Origin: Flavobacterium cauense R2A-7
GTDB taxonomy: Bacteria; Bacteroidota; Bacteroidia; Flavobacteriales; Flavobacteriaceae
Direction of reading: 5' to 3'
Assembly: GCF_000498475.1 (NCBI RefSeq)
Contig: NZ_AVBI01000014.1
Span: 298,417-362,416, forward strand
Length of the DNA: 64,000 nt
Of the stretch, positions 9,092 through 17,690 are shown in pieces (position 1 is the first letter of the stretch; every line of letters starts with the position of its first letter). The translations under genes were made by a program, and so were the position numbers. Under the pieces are notes generated by a model. It ran no database searches and was not told the origin of the DNA. It saw only the letters and a program-made list of their open reading frames with translations.

Positions 9092-11008
9092 TTAAGCGGA
9101 ATAATCAGGAATTTCATCTAGAATCATTTTATTGCCGTCCTCATCATAATAGGAACAGGTCATGTCGGTAAAATCGCAAACCCATTTGTCAGCTCCGGCT
9201 GCGGCAGCCTGATGGCAAAATGTTATATAATCGGTTTTTCCTTCCTGATGGGCAAAAATAACACGTTCCAATTCAAATGTTGATTGGTCGTCTGATATGA
9301 TAATAGTTTCGTATTTGGGTTCGCTTTCAAGGATGAAATTGTCTTTTCCGAAATAAACGGTTTTACCATTCGAAACATGAGTTTCATAGGAAGTTACCCC
9401 TAGTTTTTTTAATTCTGCGGCATATTTAGGAAAATCAACTCCCGATTTTATTTTGCTTTGTACTTCTTGGATTTGTTCAATTGAAAATGGCGCAATTAAT
9501 GAATGTCTTGTCATTACTTTTGGTTTTTTGATACCCATTAAATCTAAAATGGTGGGAGCGATGTCGCCTAAAACACCATCGTGAATTTGTTTTAATTCTT
9601 TGTCAACTAGAATAATAGGTACCGGATTAGTAGTATGTGCTGTGTTAGGTGTTCCGTCAGGGTTAATCATGGTTTCGCAGTTGCCGTGATCGGCAATGAC
9701 AATAGTGGTGTAATTGTTTTCCAAAGCGGTTTCAATCACTTCTTTTACGCAAACATCAACGGCTTCACAGGCTTTGATGGCTGCTTCCATTACGCCGGTA
9801 TGTCCTACCATATCGCCATTGGCAAAATTTAAACAAACGAAATCCACTTCGCCTTTTTTAAGTTCGGGAATCAATTTGTCTTTTATATCGAAAGCGCTCA
9901 TTTCGGGTTGCAAATCGTAAGTCGCCACTTTTGGAGACGGACAAAGTAAGCGTCGTTCACCAATAAAAGGGGTTTCACGGCCACCGGAAAAGAAAAAGGT
10001 TACGTGTGGATATTTTTCGGTTTCGGCAATTCGGATTTGCAGTTTATTGTTGTATTCCAAAACTTCACCTAAGGTTTCAGTAAGGTTGTCTTTGTCGTAA
10101 ATCACATGTACATTTTCAAAGGTATCGTCATAATTGGTCATTGTGACATAATACAAATTAAGTTTGTGCATGTTCTGCTCGTGGAAATCTTTTTGCGATA
10201 ACGCTTCGGTCAATTGTCTTCCCCGGTCGGTTCTGAAGTTGAAGAAAATCACGACGTCGTTTTCCTGAACAGTTGCAATCGGCTTGTTGTTGGTGTCAAC
10301 CATAACAATCGGCTCGATGAATTCGTCGGTAACGTGATTGTGATAGCTCGATAAGATGCTGTTCACGGCATTGATGGAATGAATTCCGGTTCCGTTTACA
10401 ATCAAATCATAGGCTTTTTTTACACGCTCCCAACGTTTGTCACGGTCCATCGCATAATAACGCCCTACAACGGAAGCTAGTTTTGCCGAGGAATTTTGAA
10501 GGTATTTTTCTAAATCCTGAATGTATTTCGCACCCGATTTTGGATCGACATCGCGACCGTCCGTAAAGGCATGAACGAAAACGTTCTGTAAACCAAAGTC
10601 GTTTGCAGCGTCGAGCAAACCTCTTAAATGCGATGTATGGGAATGTACACCACCATCGGAAACCAAGCCCAAAAAATGAACATTTTTATTATTTTTTTTG
10701 GCATATTCGAAGGCATCGCGCAGTACTTTTTCCTGATGTAAGGTTTTGTGTTCCACGGCCAGGTTGATTTTTGCCAAATCCTGATACACAATACGTCCGG
10801 CGCCCAAATTCATGTGGCCTACTTCAGAATTTCCCATTTGTCCTTCCGGCAACCCTACGTTTAATCCGTCAGTTCGTAATTGGGCATTGGGATATTTCGT
10901 GTACAAGCTATTTATAAATGGGATATTGGCGTTGTCTATCGCGGAAACTTTCGGATCGGGAGATTTTCCCCAACCGTCCAAAATCATTAAAATTACTTTC
11001 CTATTCAT
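9092..11008 (-). CDS. gpmI: 2,3-bisphosphoglycerate-independent phosphoglycerate mutase fused to a C-terminal DUF1398 domain
   Basis: From ATG 11008 (MNRKVILMILDGWG) the product has 638 residues. Residues 1 to about 505 form a complete GpmI, which interconverts 3- and 2-phosphoglycerate in glycolysis: Asp11, catalytic Ser61 in GNSEVGH, HAFTDGRD (146-153) and IADHGNCE (438-445) are all present. GpmI enzymes normally end near MTRHSLI (499-505), about 510 residues. Here the frame continues into a full DUF1398 domain (about 507-638: FSIEQIQEVQSKIKSG, then FAHQEGKTDYITFC and KWVCDFTDMTCSYYDEDG), otherwise known as a small stand-alone protein. An upstream in-frame start at 11044 is less likely. The next gene upstream ends four bases before this start, suggesting an operon with the DUF5916 gene. 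Confidence 0.93.
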   Translation of the reverse strand: MNRKVILMILDGWGKSPDPKVSAIDNANIPFINSLYTKYPNAQLRTDGLNVGLPEGQMGNSEVGHMNLGAGRIVYQDLAKINLAVEHKTLHQEKVLRDAFEYAKKNNKNVHFLGLVSDGGVHSHTSHLRGLLDAANDFGLQNVFVHAFTDGRDVDPKSGAKYIQDLEKYLQNSSAKLASVVGRYYAMDRDKRWERVKKAYDLIVNGTGIHSINAVNSILSSYHNHVTDEFIEPIVMVDTNNKPIATVQENDVVIFFNFRTDRGRQLTEALSQKDFHEQNMHKLNLYYVTMTNYDDTFENVHVIYDKDNLTETLGEVLEYNNKLQIRIAETEKYPHVTFFFSGGRETPFIGERRLLCPSPKVATYDLQPEMSAFDIKDKLIPELKKGEVDFVCLNFANGDMVGHTGVMEAAIKACEAVDVCVKEVIETALENNYTTIVIADHGNCETMINPDGTPNTAHTTNPVPIILVDKELKQIHDGVLGDIAPTILDLMGIKKPKVMTRHSLIAPFSIEQIQEVQSKIKSGVDFPKYAAELKKLGVTSYETHVSNGKTVYFGKDNFILESEPKYETIIISDDQSTFELERVIFAHQEGKTDYITFCHQAAAAGADKWVCDFTDMTCSYYDEDGNKMILDEIPDYSA

Positions 11009-11012
11009 GGTA

Positions 11013-13436
11013 TTACAGCCAGTTTTTGGCTTTGTTATAATCAATTAAATACTTAACACTCACAGAAAACGTGTGATTTAAATCGTTCTCTAAAGTATGC
11101 GCTAAGTTATCAATTATATTTTTATTTAAGCGCTGTTCGTAATGAATTGCGTTATTTCTGTATAAAACGGAAATCTGACTTCCCGGTGCAAACCACCAGG
11201 TATAAGACAAATCATAATTCCACGATTTGAAATTATCGTTATTGTTCTGATCGTAAGTGGTATTCGGTGCAAAATAACCGTCTTCCAAAAGAGTCAGGTA
11301 ATTTTTTATTTCGGAATACGACCAATAATAACGCACCTTCATGTTAAATGTCATTTGACTGTTGATGGCGTATTTTCCGGAAACGGAATTTTCAATGGTG
11401 GTTACATTTCTGTTGGCGAAAATAATATCGGAAGCTGCTTTGTCTACGAAACCTTTGTCGTTATTGTCTCTGGCAAAGTTGATTCCGTAGGATAAGAATA
11501 ATTTGTCGCTCAAGCGGAATCGCGGACCGGCGCTAAAACCATACGAATTTCTCTTGGTCTGGTCGTAAATATAAAAATACGGATTGAAGTCGAATGCAAA
11601 CGGATTGTTGTAATTAGTGGAAACGTAAAACCAACCGCCGTAATTTTTTGGTCGGTACACGTAACGGTTTGCCGTTCTGGGTTGGTAGAAATCATAGGTT
11701 TCGATTGGATTGAAGTCTAACCCGATTCCGAAATCATCGTTCTTTTTGTTCGAGAAATTGATGCTGGTGCCAACCCAGGCATTTTGCAGTTTTCCCGTTT
11801 CGTTTTGCCATTCAAACGAACTGTTGGCATTGTAATAAAAAGAGTTGAACGTTTTGGTTGGATTCAGGATTCGATAGCTGAAATTTCCGAAAAAATTATG
11901 GTAATTCTTCGTGAAATTAATACCCATATCGTTGATGTTGAAATCTTTGGAAACATAATTTCCACCACCACTGAAGCGGTATTTTCCAAAGGTTTTTGCA
12001 ATATAAAGATTGGAACTGAATCCATTTTTGTCTTCGATATCGTTTATCGTACTGTATTTAAAGTTACCCGAAAGTTTATAAGTATTCGCTTTGGTGTTTA
12101 AATCGAAAAGCAAAGCCGACGCATTGGCATCCCTGTAACTTCCGTTTCGCATTACACTGGTATTTACAAAGCTTACAGACGAGTTTTTTCGGAAACGTTG
12201 ATCGAATACCAATACATTATAATTTGCTAAAGGTTCCACCACTTCGTTTCGGGTTTCTCCGGTAACGTTATTGACTATGGAAACTTCGGTTTTTTCGGTA
12301 ACCGCATTTAAAATTCCGATACCCAGTCCTTTGGAAGTTCTTCCGGAAACTTTTAGGGCATTCAGCAAATTGATGGCGCCCGGTTCTTCCTGTACGGACT
12401 CATTTTCGTTTAACGTCACTTTTCCCGAAGGTTTGCTTCCGATTCTGCGGGAATAAAACAAGCCGCCTTTGTTGAATAAATCGGTTCCTTCGGTAAAGAA
12501 AGCCCTGTTTTCATTGAGTTGTTGTTCGAACGGGCCAAGGTTCAGAATTTTATTGTCGAAAACGGTCTGCCCGAAATCGGGAACTAAAATGGCATCTAGG
12601 GTAAACGAATCGTTGATGCCGTATTTAATGTCCATTCCGCCTTTTAAAGTGGTTTCGGTTCCTTCTTTATTCTGATTTACATAACCCGACGCATAAGGAA
12701 TTAAAAATAGTCTTGTTGGTGGTTTGATGTTTTCGATTCCGGTTAAAACGCCTGCCTGTTGCATGATGTTTCCGATGTTGGCATCAATTTTATTCCAGGC
12801 ATATTTTTGTTTTTTGTAGCGTACTTCCCTAAAAAAATTCACTCCCCAAACCTGTTTGTCTTTTTTGGAGAAACGAATGGCGGCATATGGGATTTTCATT
12901 TCGACTGTCCAACCAAAATCGGTCATTTTTACAGCACTGTACCAAATGCCGTCCCAGGAATAATCTTCACCGTTTTCCTGCGTGGCGATGCAATCCATTT
13001 GGGTTCCTGCGGCGCTTACAATCAATCGGAAATCCTGTTGCCCGTCGTTGTAGCCGTTCAGAAATATACCAAAATGATCCGAAGTCCCGAAGTTGTCCCT
13101 TTGGGTGATTTCCTTGAGCATGTTTGCGCTGTCCTGATACAATTCTGCTCCTATATATATACCATCGTTATCATAGGCTACGCGCACAATACTTTTTTCG
13201 TTTTTCAGCTCGGGTTTTCCGTTGTCGGGTTGGAACATTACAAAGTCTGTTGCCGTTTGTGCATTTTTCCAAAAAGGTTCGTCTAATTTTCCGTCGATGG
13301 TAACGGTTTGGTCGGTTCTGAGAACGGTTAGCGTTTTTTTTGCTGCAATGTTTGGTAATTCCGGCGAAATGCTTTCTTGCGAAAAGCCAATAGAAGTACA
13401 AATAAAGCTTACTACTAACGACAGCTTTAAATTCAT
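11013..13436 (-). CDS. DUF5916 outer-membrane protein with carbohydrate-binding family 9-like N-terminal domain
   Basis: The 807-residue protein has a signal peptide (residues 1-19, ending FSQ), an N-terminal domain typical of family 9 carbohydrate-binding modules (IDGKLDEPFWKNA, then IYIGAELYQDS and FGIFLNGYNDGQQDF), and a long C-terminal region rich in alternating aromatic and polar residues ending in a YLIDYNKAKNWL strand, as in an outer-membrane beta barrel. This layout is that of the DUF5916 family, common in Bacteroidetes and of unknown function; binding or import of a glycan or other ligand is a guess. Its stop lies four bases before the gpmI start, so gpmI is probably co-transcribed with it. 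Confidence 0.87.
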   Translation of the reverse strand: MNLKLSLVVSFICTSIGFSQESISPELPNIAAKKTLTVLRTDQTVTIDGKLDEPFWKNAQTATDFVMFQPDNGKPELKNEKSIVRVAYDNDGIYIGAELYQDSANMLKEITQRDNFGTSDHFGIFLNGYNDGQQDFRLIVSAAGTQMDCIATQENGEDYSWDGIWYSAVKMTDFGWTVEMKIPYAAIRFSKKDKQVWGVNFFREVRYKKQKYAWNKIDANIGNIMQQAGVLTGIENIKPPTRLFLIPYASGYVNQNKEGTETTLKGGMDIKYGINDSFTLDAILVPDFGQTVFDNKILNLGPFEQQLNENRAFFTEGTDLFNKGGLFYSRRIGSKPSGKVTLNENESVQEEPGAINLLNALKVSGRTSKGLGIGILNAVTEKTEVSIVNNVTGETRNEVVEPLANYNVLVFDQRFRKNSSVSFVNTSVMRNGSYRDANASALLFDLNTKANTYKLSGNFKYSTINDIEDKNGFSSNLYIAKTFGKYRFSGGGNYVSKDFNINDMGINFTKNYHNFFGNFSYRILNPTKTFNSFYYNANSSFEWQNETGKLQNAWVGTSINFSNKKNDDFGIGLDFNPIETYDFYQPRTANRYVYRPKNYGGWFYVSTNYNNPFAFDFNPYFYIYDQTKRNSYGFSAGPRFRLSDKLFLSYGINFARDNNDKGFVDKAASDIIFANRNVTTIENSVSGKYAINSQMTFNMKVRYYWSYSEIKNYLTLLEDGYFAPNTTYDQNNNDNFKSWNYDLSYTWWFAPGSQISVLYRNNAIHYEQRLNKNIIDNLAHTLENDLNHTFSVSVKYLIDYNKAKNWL

Positions 13437-13573
13437 TTTTTGATTTTTTTGATGATTGACATGTCAAAGATAAATATTTACGTCAACCCTTGTGAATATT
13501 AAGAAATGTTTAACTATGAGGAAATTACGCAATCGATGAAATGTTAAATTTTACCGACAAACTGCAAAAAAAA

Positions 13574-13604
13574 TTTGGTGGTTTAATTTATTTGTATATT
13601 TTTG
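13574..13604 (+). promoter_or_regulatory. Bacteroidetes-type promoter of the L,D-transpeptidase gene
   Basis: TTTG at 13574-13577, a spacer of exactly 19 bases and TATTTTTG at 13597-13604 match the TTTG-N19-TAnnTTTG consensus. The expected transcript start near 13610 places the in-frame TTG at 13602 inside the promoter and supports ATG 13641 as the start of the gene. Confidence 0.75.
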
Positions 13605-13640
13605 GAACGACTTAACTATAACATAACAACTAGAATATCA

Positions 13641-14351
13641 ATGATTTACAGAGTATTGCCGATTTTGTTTTTGTTCCTGTTATCTTTCAAACCCATTACG
13701 GTAGCAGAGAACAACGATCCGAAGTTATTGGCTGCAAATGCAAAGGCTTCCCTAGAATTAAAGGTTAAGAATTTATACAATTCTTTAGATGTGAAATCTT
13801 TTTCAATGCCCCAATTGGAGTGTTTTTCTAAAGCATTAGAAGGCTATTATCAATTGAAAGAAAAAGGAATTGTTCAGAAAGAAATCTTAACAATTGTCGA
13901 CTTCAGTTTGTCATCAACTCAAAAAAGACTTTGGGTTATTGATATGGTTACCAACAGTGTTTTGTTGCAATCAGTGGTTTCTCACGGGAGAAACAGTGGT
14001 GAGGAGTTTGCTACTTCGTTTTCCAATGAGAGCAATTCCAATAAAAGCAGTTTAGGTTTTTATGCTACCGGAGAAACGTATAACGGAAAACACGGATTGT
14101 CTTTAAAGTTAGACGGTTTGGAATACGGAATTAACGACAACGCCAGAAACAGAGCGGTTGTAATGCACGGTGCGGATTATGCTGCAGAAAGTGTTATCAG
14201 ACAGCAGGGACGTTTAGGCAGAAGCCAAGGTTGTCCGGCAGTTCCGTTTGCGATTCACAAAGAAATCATCAACTTGATCAAAGATAAATCATGTTTGTTT
14301 ATTTATCATCCGTCAAGAACGTATGAAAAACAGTCGAAATTAGTTTCGTAG
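13641..14351 (+). CDS. Secreted murein L,D-transpeptidase catalytic-domain protein
   Basis: From ATG 13641 the product is 236 residues with a hydrophobic signal sequence (MIYRVLPILFLFLLSFKP). Residues about 85-225 form an L,D-transpeptidase-like domain of the murein_L,D-transpeptidase catalytic family: LWVIDMVTNSVLLQSVVSHG, then VVMHGADY with His176 and GRSQGCPAVP with Cys198 as the probable catalytic pair. It would act on peptidoglycan stem peptides in the periplasm. The start was chosen because a consensus promoter overlaps the more distal TTG at 13602. Its last 12 bases overlap the 3' end of a second, unrelated L,D-transpeptidase gene on the opposite strand. Confidence 0.87.
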   Translation: MIYRVLPILFLFLLSFKPITVAENNDPKLLAANAKASLELKVKNLYNSLDVKSFSMPQLECFSKALEGYYQLKEKGIVQKEILTIVDFSLSSTQKRLWVIDMVTNSVLLQSVVSHGRNSGEEFATSFSNESNSNKSSLGFYATGETYNGKHGLSLKLDGLEYGINDNARNRAVVMHGADYAAESVIRQQGRLGRSQGCPAVPFAIHKEIINLIKDKSCLFIYHPSRTYEKQSKLVS

Positions 14352-15926
14352 TTTTTGATATAATTCGAAATCGAGGTTGTAAATGTCGTTTCGAAACTGA
14401 AATCCATTCTCATTCATCCAAGCTGTCCAATATAGAACGTGAATCAGAATGGGTTTTTTTATTGGAATTCCCGAGGTTTTTTTACTGGCGATGATTTTCT
14501 CCACGCGTTCTTTGTTCATGACGCTTTCATCGGCTTCCAAAATGTAATAGGCCAAATCGAACGGATTTTCCACACGTATACAGCCTGAACTCAGTGCGCG
14601 TCCGCTCAATCCGAAGAAATCCCGGTGGTTGGTGTCGTGCAAATAGACCAAGTGACTGTTCGGAAAATTAAATTTCACCAATCCTAAAGAATTATTATAT
14701 CCCGGTTTTTGAACGTAACGGTAATTGTTGGGCTTCGAAGCGTTCCAGTTGCTCGGATTGACTTCCTGTCCTTTCGAATTGTAAATGGTAATTCCGGTTG
14801 CGGCAAAATACCCTCTGTTTTTGGCAGCGGTCGGACCCAGATCTTCTTTGATAATGGTCGGCGGAACGGTCCAAGTCGGGTTAATTACCAAATTGCTGAA
14901 TTTTGAAGAAAGCACCGGCGTTTTTCGTTTGTCACGACCAACCACTACTTTGTGTACCTGAATGGTGTCGTTTTCTTTTACCAGATGCAATTTGAATTCA
15001 GGAATATTGATCACCACATAGGTTTCGCCCAAATTTCTCGGAAACCATCTCCAGCGTTCCAAATTGGCTATAATTTGCTGTTTGCGTTGGTTTTTTGTAA
15101 AATTCAAGGCGGCAACTGTTCCTTTTCCGATGATTCCGTCTGCTAGTAAGCCATGTCTTTCCTGGAATTTCTTAACCGCAGCTACAGTTTTACTGTCGTA
15201 AATTTCGGTTAAGGTGTCCGGTTTTTTATAATCGCCCCAATACGACAGCCTGTTTTTTACCTCTTTTATGGCAGCGATGGTGTCGTTCGGATTGATTTTA
15301 TCAGCAACGGTTATGGGCGTAAAATCGTCATTTGGCATTTCATTTATTTTAACCAGGCTTTTTTTGAGCAGTCGATAAACAAGATGCGTAGGTTTTAAAG
15401 TATCTAGTGTTTTTTCGACCTCATGATTTCTGATGGCTTCCTGAAGCAGATCGATGGCTTTGATTTTTTTTTCATACATGTCCCAATTGGTATAGAGTTG
15501 GGTTGGATTCAGTTTTCCGTTGTATAAATGATTGGCCAGTTTTTGGAACGATTCCGTCAGAAGAATGTCGGCAGCAACGATTTCTTGATTGGAACGTTTT
15601 TCTTTTGAATTTTCGTTCTTTTCCAGTTGACTTAAGTTGTAGTCTTCGGGATTCAGTCCTTCGGCTTCCGTTTCTTTGATTAAATCGATTAGGTTTTTTT
15701 TGTCTTTGGTTTCCGTCCAAACGGTTTTGAAAAGATTGTTTCGGTAAAATTCTTTGATGCGTTCGGATTTGTTACTGAGGAAAGTGCTGTCAAACGCAAT
15801 CGATTTTGGGGAAGTTATCGGAATTACTTTTACCGTATCGTTCTGAACATTTCTTGCCAATACAGTTTCTTTTTTACAACTGATTATTAAAAAAGGGAGT
15901 ATAAAAAAGAGGTATTTGTATGACAT
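14340..15926 (-). CDS. L,D-transpeptidase of the YcbB/LdtD type, lipoprotein
   Basis: A 528-residue protein with a lipoprotein signal (FLIISC, Cys17), an N-terminal scaffold domain, a peptidoglycan-binding domain (about residues 225-280, TVAAVKKFQERHGLLADGI), and a YkuD catalytic domain (about 300-480) with the insertion typical of YcbB enzymes. The active site motif HDTN...SSGCIRVE contains Cys449. The family makes 3-3 cross-links in peptidoglycan or fixes lipoproteins to it. It should be tethered to a membrane and face the periplasm. Its gene meets the convergent L,D-transpeptidase gene tail to tail with a 12-base overlap, and there is no terminator between them. Confidence 0.92.
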   Translation of the reverse strand: MSYKYLFFILPFLIISCKKETVLARNVQNDTVKVIPITSPKSIAFDSTFLSNKSERIKEFYRNNLFKTVWTETKDKKNLIDLIKETEAEGLNPEDYNLSQLEKNENSKEKRSNQEIVAADILLTESFQKLANHLYNGKLNPTQLYTNWDMYEKKIKAIDLLQEAIRNHEVEKTLDTLKPTHLVYRLLKKSLVKINEMPNDDFTPITVADKINPNDTIAAIKEVKNRLSYWGDYKKPDTLTEIYDSKTVAAVKKFQERHGLLADGIIGKGTVAALNFTKNQRKQQIIANLERWRWFPRNLGETYVVINIPEFKLHLVKENDTIQVHKVVVGRDKRKTPVLSSKFSNLVINPTWTVPPTIIKEDLGPTAAKNRGYFAATGITIYNSKGQEVNPSNWNASKPNNYRYVQKPGYNNSLGLVKFNFPNSHLVYLHDTNHRDFFGLSGRALSSGCIRVENPFDLAYYILEADESVMNKERVEKIIASKKTSGIPIKKPILIHVLYWTAWMNENGFQFRNDIYNLDFELYQKLRN

Positions 15927-15991
15927 AATTCTGTTTAATTTTCTTACTGCAAGGTACGAAATGTGGGCTTTCGGTTTTTATTTTTTAACAT

Positions 15992-16429
15992 TTAGATGCA
16001 TTTGAGCATTACAAAATGCGTGCCGATTTCGCTTATTTCAAAAGCATTTCCTTTAATTTTGTAGTTTAATTTTTCATAAAAAGGAACCGCATTTTCTCTG
16101 GCGTTGAACCAGATAAGTTCGCCTTTTTTTTCTTTTACGTAGTGCTCTGTTTTTTTCATCAGTTGTTCGCCAAGTCCTTTTCGCTGGTGTTTTTCTAAAA
16201 CCGCCATGCCACGAACCTGGTACTGCTCTTTCTTGATGAAATTGGGATTGTTGACTTTAAAAACCGAAACCACCCCAATTACTTTATCGTTTTTAAACAT
16301 TCCGAAATGGGCTGTAGTGCCCAGATTATCGCCTTCGAAATGGCAACTATCTATAGGTTTTCCGGGTCTTAAAACAGGTTGTCGTACGGAAAAAGTTTCT
16401 TCAGCTTCTATTTGACGGATAAAAATCAT
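15992..16429 (-). CDS. GNAT family N-acetyltransferase
   Basis: The 145-residue protein is a single acetyltransferase domain. The acetyl-CoA pyrophosphate-binding loop is seen in VLEKHQRKGLGEQLMK (Q/R-x-x-G-x-G/A around residues 82-92), preceded by the strand VRGMAV and followed by ENAVPFYEKLNYK, the usual alpha-4 region. It would acetylate an amine using acetyl-CoA in the cytoplasm; the substrate cannot be told. It appears to be transcribed alone, upstream of the L,D-transpeptidase gene by about 65 bases on the same strand. Confidence 0.87.
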   Translation of the reverse strand: MIFIRQIEAEETFSVRQPVLRPGKPIDSCHFEGDNLGTTAHFGMFKNDKVIGVVSVFKVNNPNFIKKEQYQVRGMAVLEKHQRKGLGEQLMKKTEHYVKEKKGELIWFNARENAVPFYEKLNYKIKGNAFEISEIGTHFVMLKCI

Positions 16430-16555
16430 AATTTTTCAGTTGAGTTTATACACAATTATAAAAGCGTAACGATTTAATACTAAATTAATTATATACAAGA
16501 TGTAAAAGCGGCTGAAAAGTTGCTTCAAAAAACAAAATATTTTTTTTGAAAAAAG

Positions 16556-16588
16556 TTTGTTTTGAAAAAAAATATTTGTCTATATTTG
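16556..16588 (+). promoter_or_regulatory. Promoter of the tRNA-Gly pair
   Basis: TTTG at 16556-16559 and TATATTTG at 16581-16588 are 21 bases apart, close to the Bacteroidetes consensus, and the second element ends 12 bases before the first tRNA. A second TTTG at 16561-16564 is nearer than usual. Confidence 0.7.
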
Positions 16589-16600
16589 CACCTCAATAAT

Positions 16601-16676
<76 letters not shown>

Positions 16677-16709
16677 AAAACTTGATGAAGTTTTAAAAAA
16701 TCATCACCT

Positions 16710-16785
<76 letters not shown>

Positions 16786-16815
16786 AGCCCCAAACTTTCG
16801 ATTGGGGCTTTTTTA
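16786..16815 (+). terminator. Terminator of the tRNA-Gly operon
   Basis: AGCCCCAA and TTGGGGCT pair around an 8-base loop and are followed by six T. The hairpin starts directly after the CCA end of the second tRNA. Confidence 0.92.
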
Positions 16816-16832
16816 TTGGCTTAAATTTTATT

Positions 16833-17615
16833 TTAATGGACAAATAATGCCATTATTATTTCGAAAGCAATCAAGGCGATGATGATCCATTCCAAACGAT
16901 GGCTTTCCCTAACATTTAGTACATCGGTAAACAGCGTAAGGTTGTCTTCCACAATCTGTAAGCGGTAGTCGAGATCTTTGAATCGCGGATGGATGTCAAA
17001 ATTATTCTTCAGATTCCGGTTGAGCAGGTTGAGTTCCTCGTTGTCCCAAACCAGATTGGGGTCGTCCAGAATGTATAAATTATCAACGATACTGTTTTTG
17101 ACATTCAGTACTTTGCCTATGTATTTCAGTAAATTGGTTTTTGAAATACTGAGCCTTCCTTTTTGTTCCAATTCCAAAATGTAGTGTTTGGAGGAAGTAA
17201 TTAATTCGTCGGTTAGTACTTCATAATGTTCAAGTGCTACCGACTGACCGATGTTCAGCATTACGATCCGAAGCAGTGAAGGATCAATATTCGGAACCGT
17301 AACATAATCATTCTTAACGATAGGTTTGGATTCTTTCGGATCGATTTCGATGCGGTATTCCTCGGATAAATTTAAATCGACAGGATTTGTGGTGTAATTT
17401 TTAACAAAATTCAGGAATTCGCTTTTGGCTACCGGATCATAATTGGCAAAAACGACCACACCATAGTCGAAAATGTAGAGATAACTGTTGTATTCCGTAA
17501 GGGCGTAAAATACTTCGGCAGTCGAGCCTGAAAAGGCTTCTGTGCGAAATTCAGTCCGAAACTTTTTGATATTGAAAGATTCGGCAACCTGGATTGCTTC
17601 GATTCTGATTTTCAT
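16833..17615 (-). CDS. RMD1 family protein (DUF155)
   Basis: The 260-residue protein matches the RMD1/DUF155 family: an N-terminal domain with YLYIFDYGVVVFANYD (about residues 46-61), a central helical part with ILELEQKGRLSISKTNLLKYIGKVLN, and a C-terminal coiled region VEDNLTLFTDVLNVRESHRLEWIIIALI whose last 20 residues (about 240-259) form one transmembrane helix. Yeast relatives sit in the mitochondrial inner membrane, where they support translation; the bacterial role is not known. The protein is probably a tail-anchored inner-membrane protein. The spacer before it holds a 42-base dyad symmetry that could be an operator. Confidence 0.85.
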   Translation of the reverse strand: MKIRIEAIQVAESFNIKKFRTEFRTEAFSGSTAEVFYALTEYNSYLYIFDYGVVVFANYDPVAKSEFLNFVKNYTTNPVDLNLSEEYRIEIDPKESKPIVKNDYVTVPNIDPSLLRIVMLNIGQSVALEHYEVLTDELITSSKHYILELEQKGRLSISKTNLLKYIGKVLNVKNSIVDNLYILDDPNLVWDNEELNLLNRNLKNNFDIHPRFKDLDYRLQIVEDNLTLFTDVLNVRESHRLEWIIIALIAFEIIMALFVH

Positions 17616-17626
17616 AACAAACGGAT

Positions 17627-17668
17627 TTATACAAATTTAAAGAAAATTTTCTTACTAAATTTGTATAA
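17627..17668. repeat. 42-base dyad symmetry upstream of the RMD1 gene
   Basis: TTATACAAATTTA (17627-17639) is repeated inverted and without mismatch as TAAATTTGTATAA (17656-17668). Between the arms lies a second palindrome, AAGAAAATTTTCTT (17640-17653). On the reverse strand the arm supplies TAAATTTG, a -7-like element just before the RMD1 gene. It could be an operator, or a weak terminator of the upstream pepE gene, which is on the same strand. Confidence 0.6.
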
Positions 17669-17690
17669 GCCCGGAATGTATGTGTTGTTT

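Noticed and set aside
9092..11008. Frameshifted or broken gpmI
   Set aside because: Both the mutase and DUF1398 parts are complete and in one frame, so it is a fusion and not a degraded gene.
12759..13286. Open frame of 175 codons on the + strand inside the DUF5916 gene
   Set aside because: Antisense to a well supported 807-residue protein; no signal peptide or family pattern in its own right.
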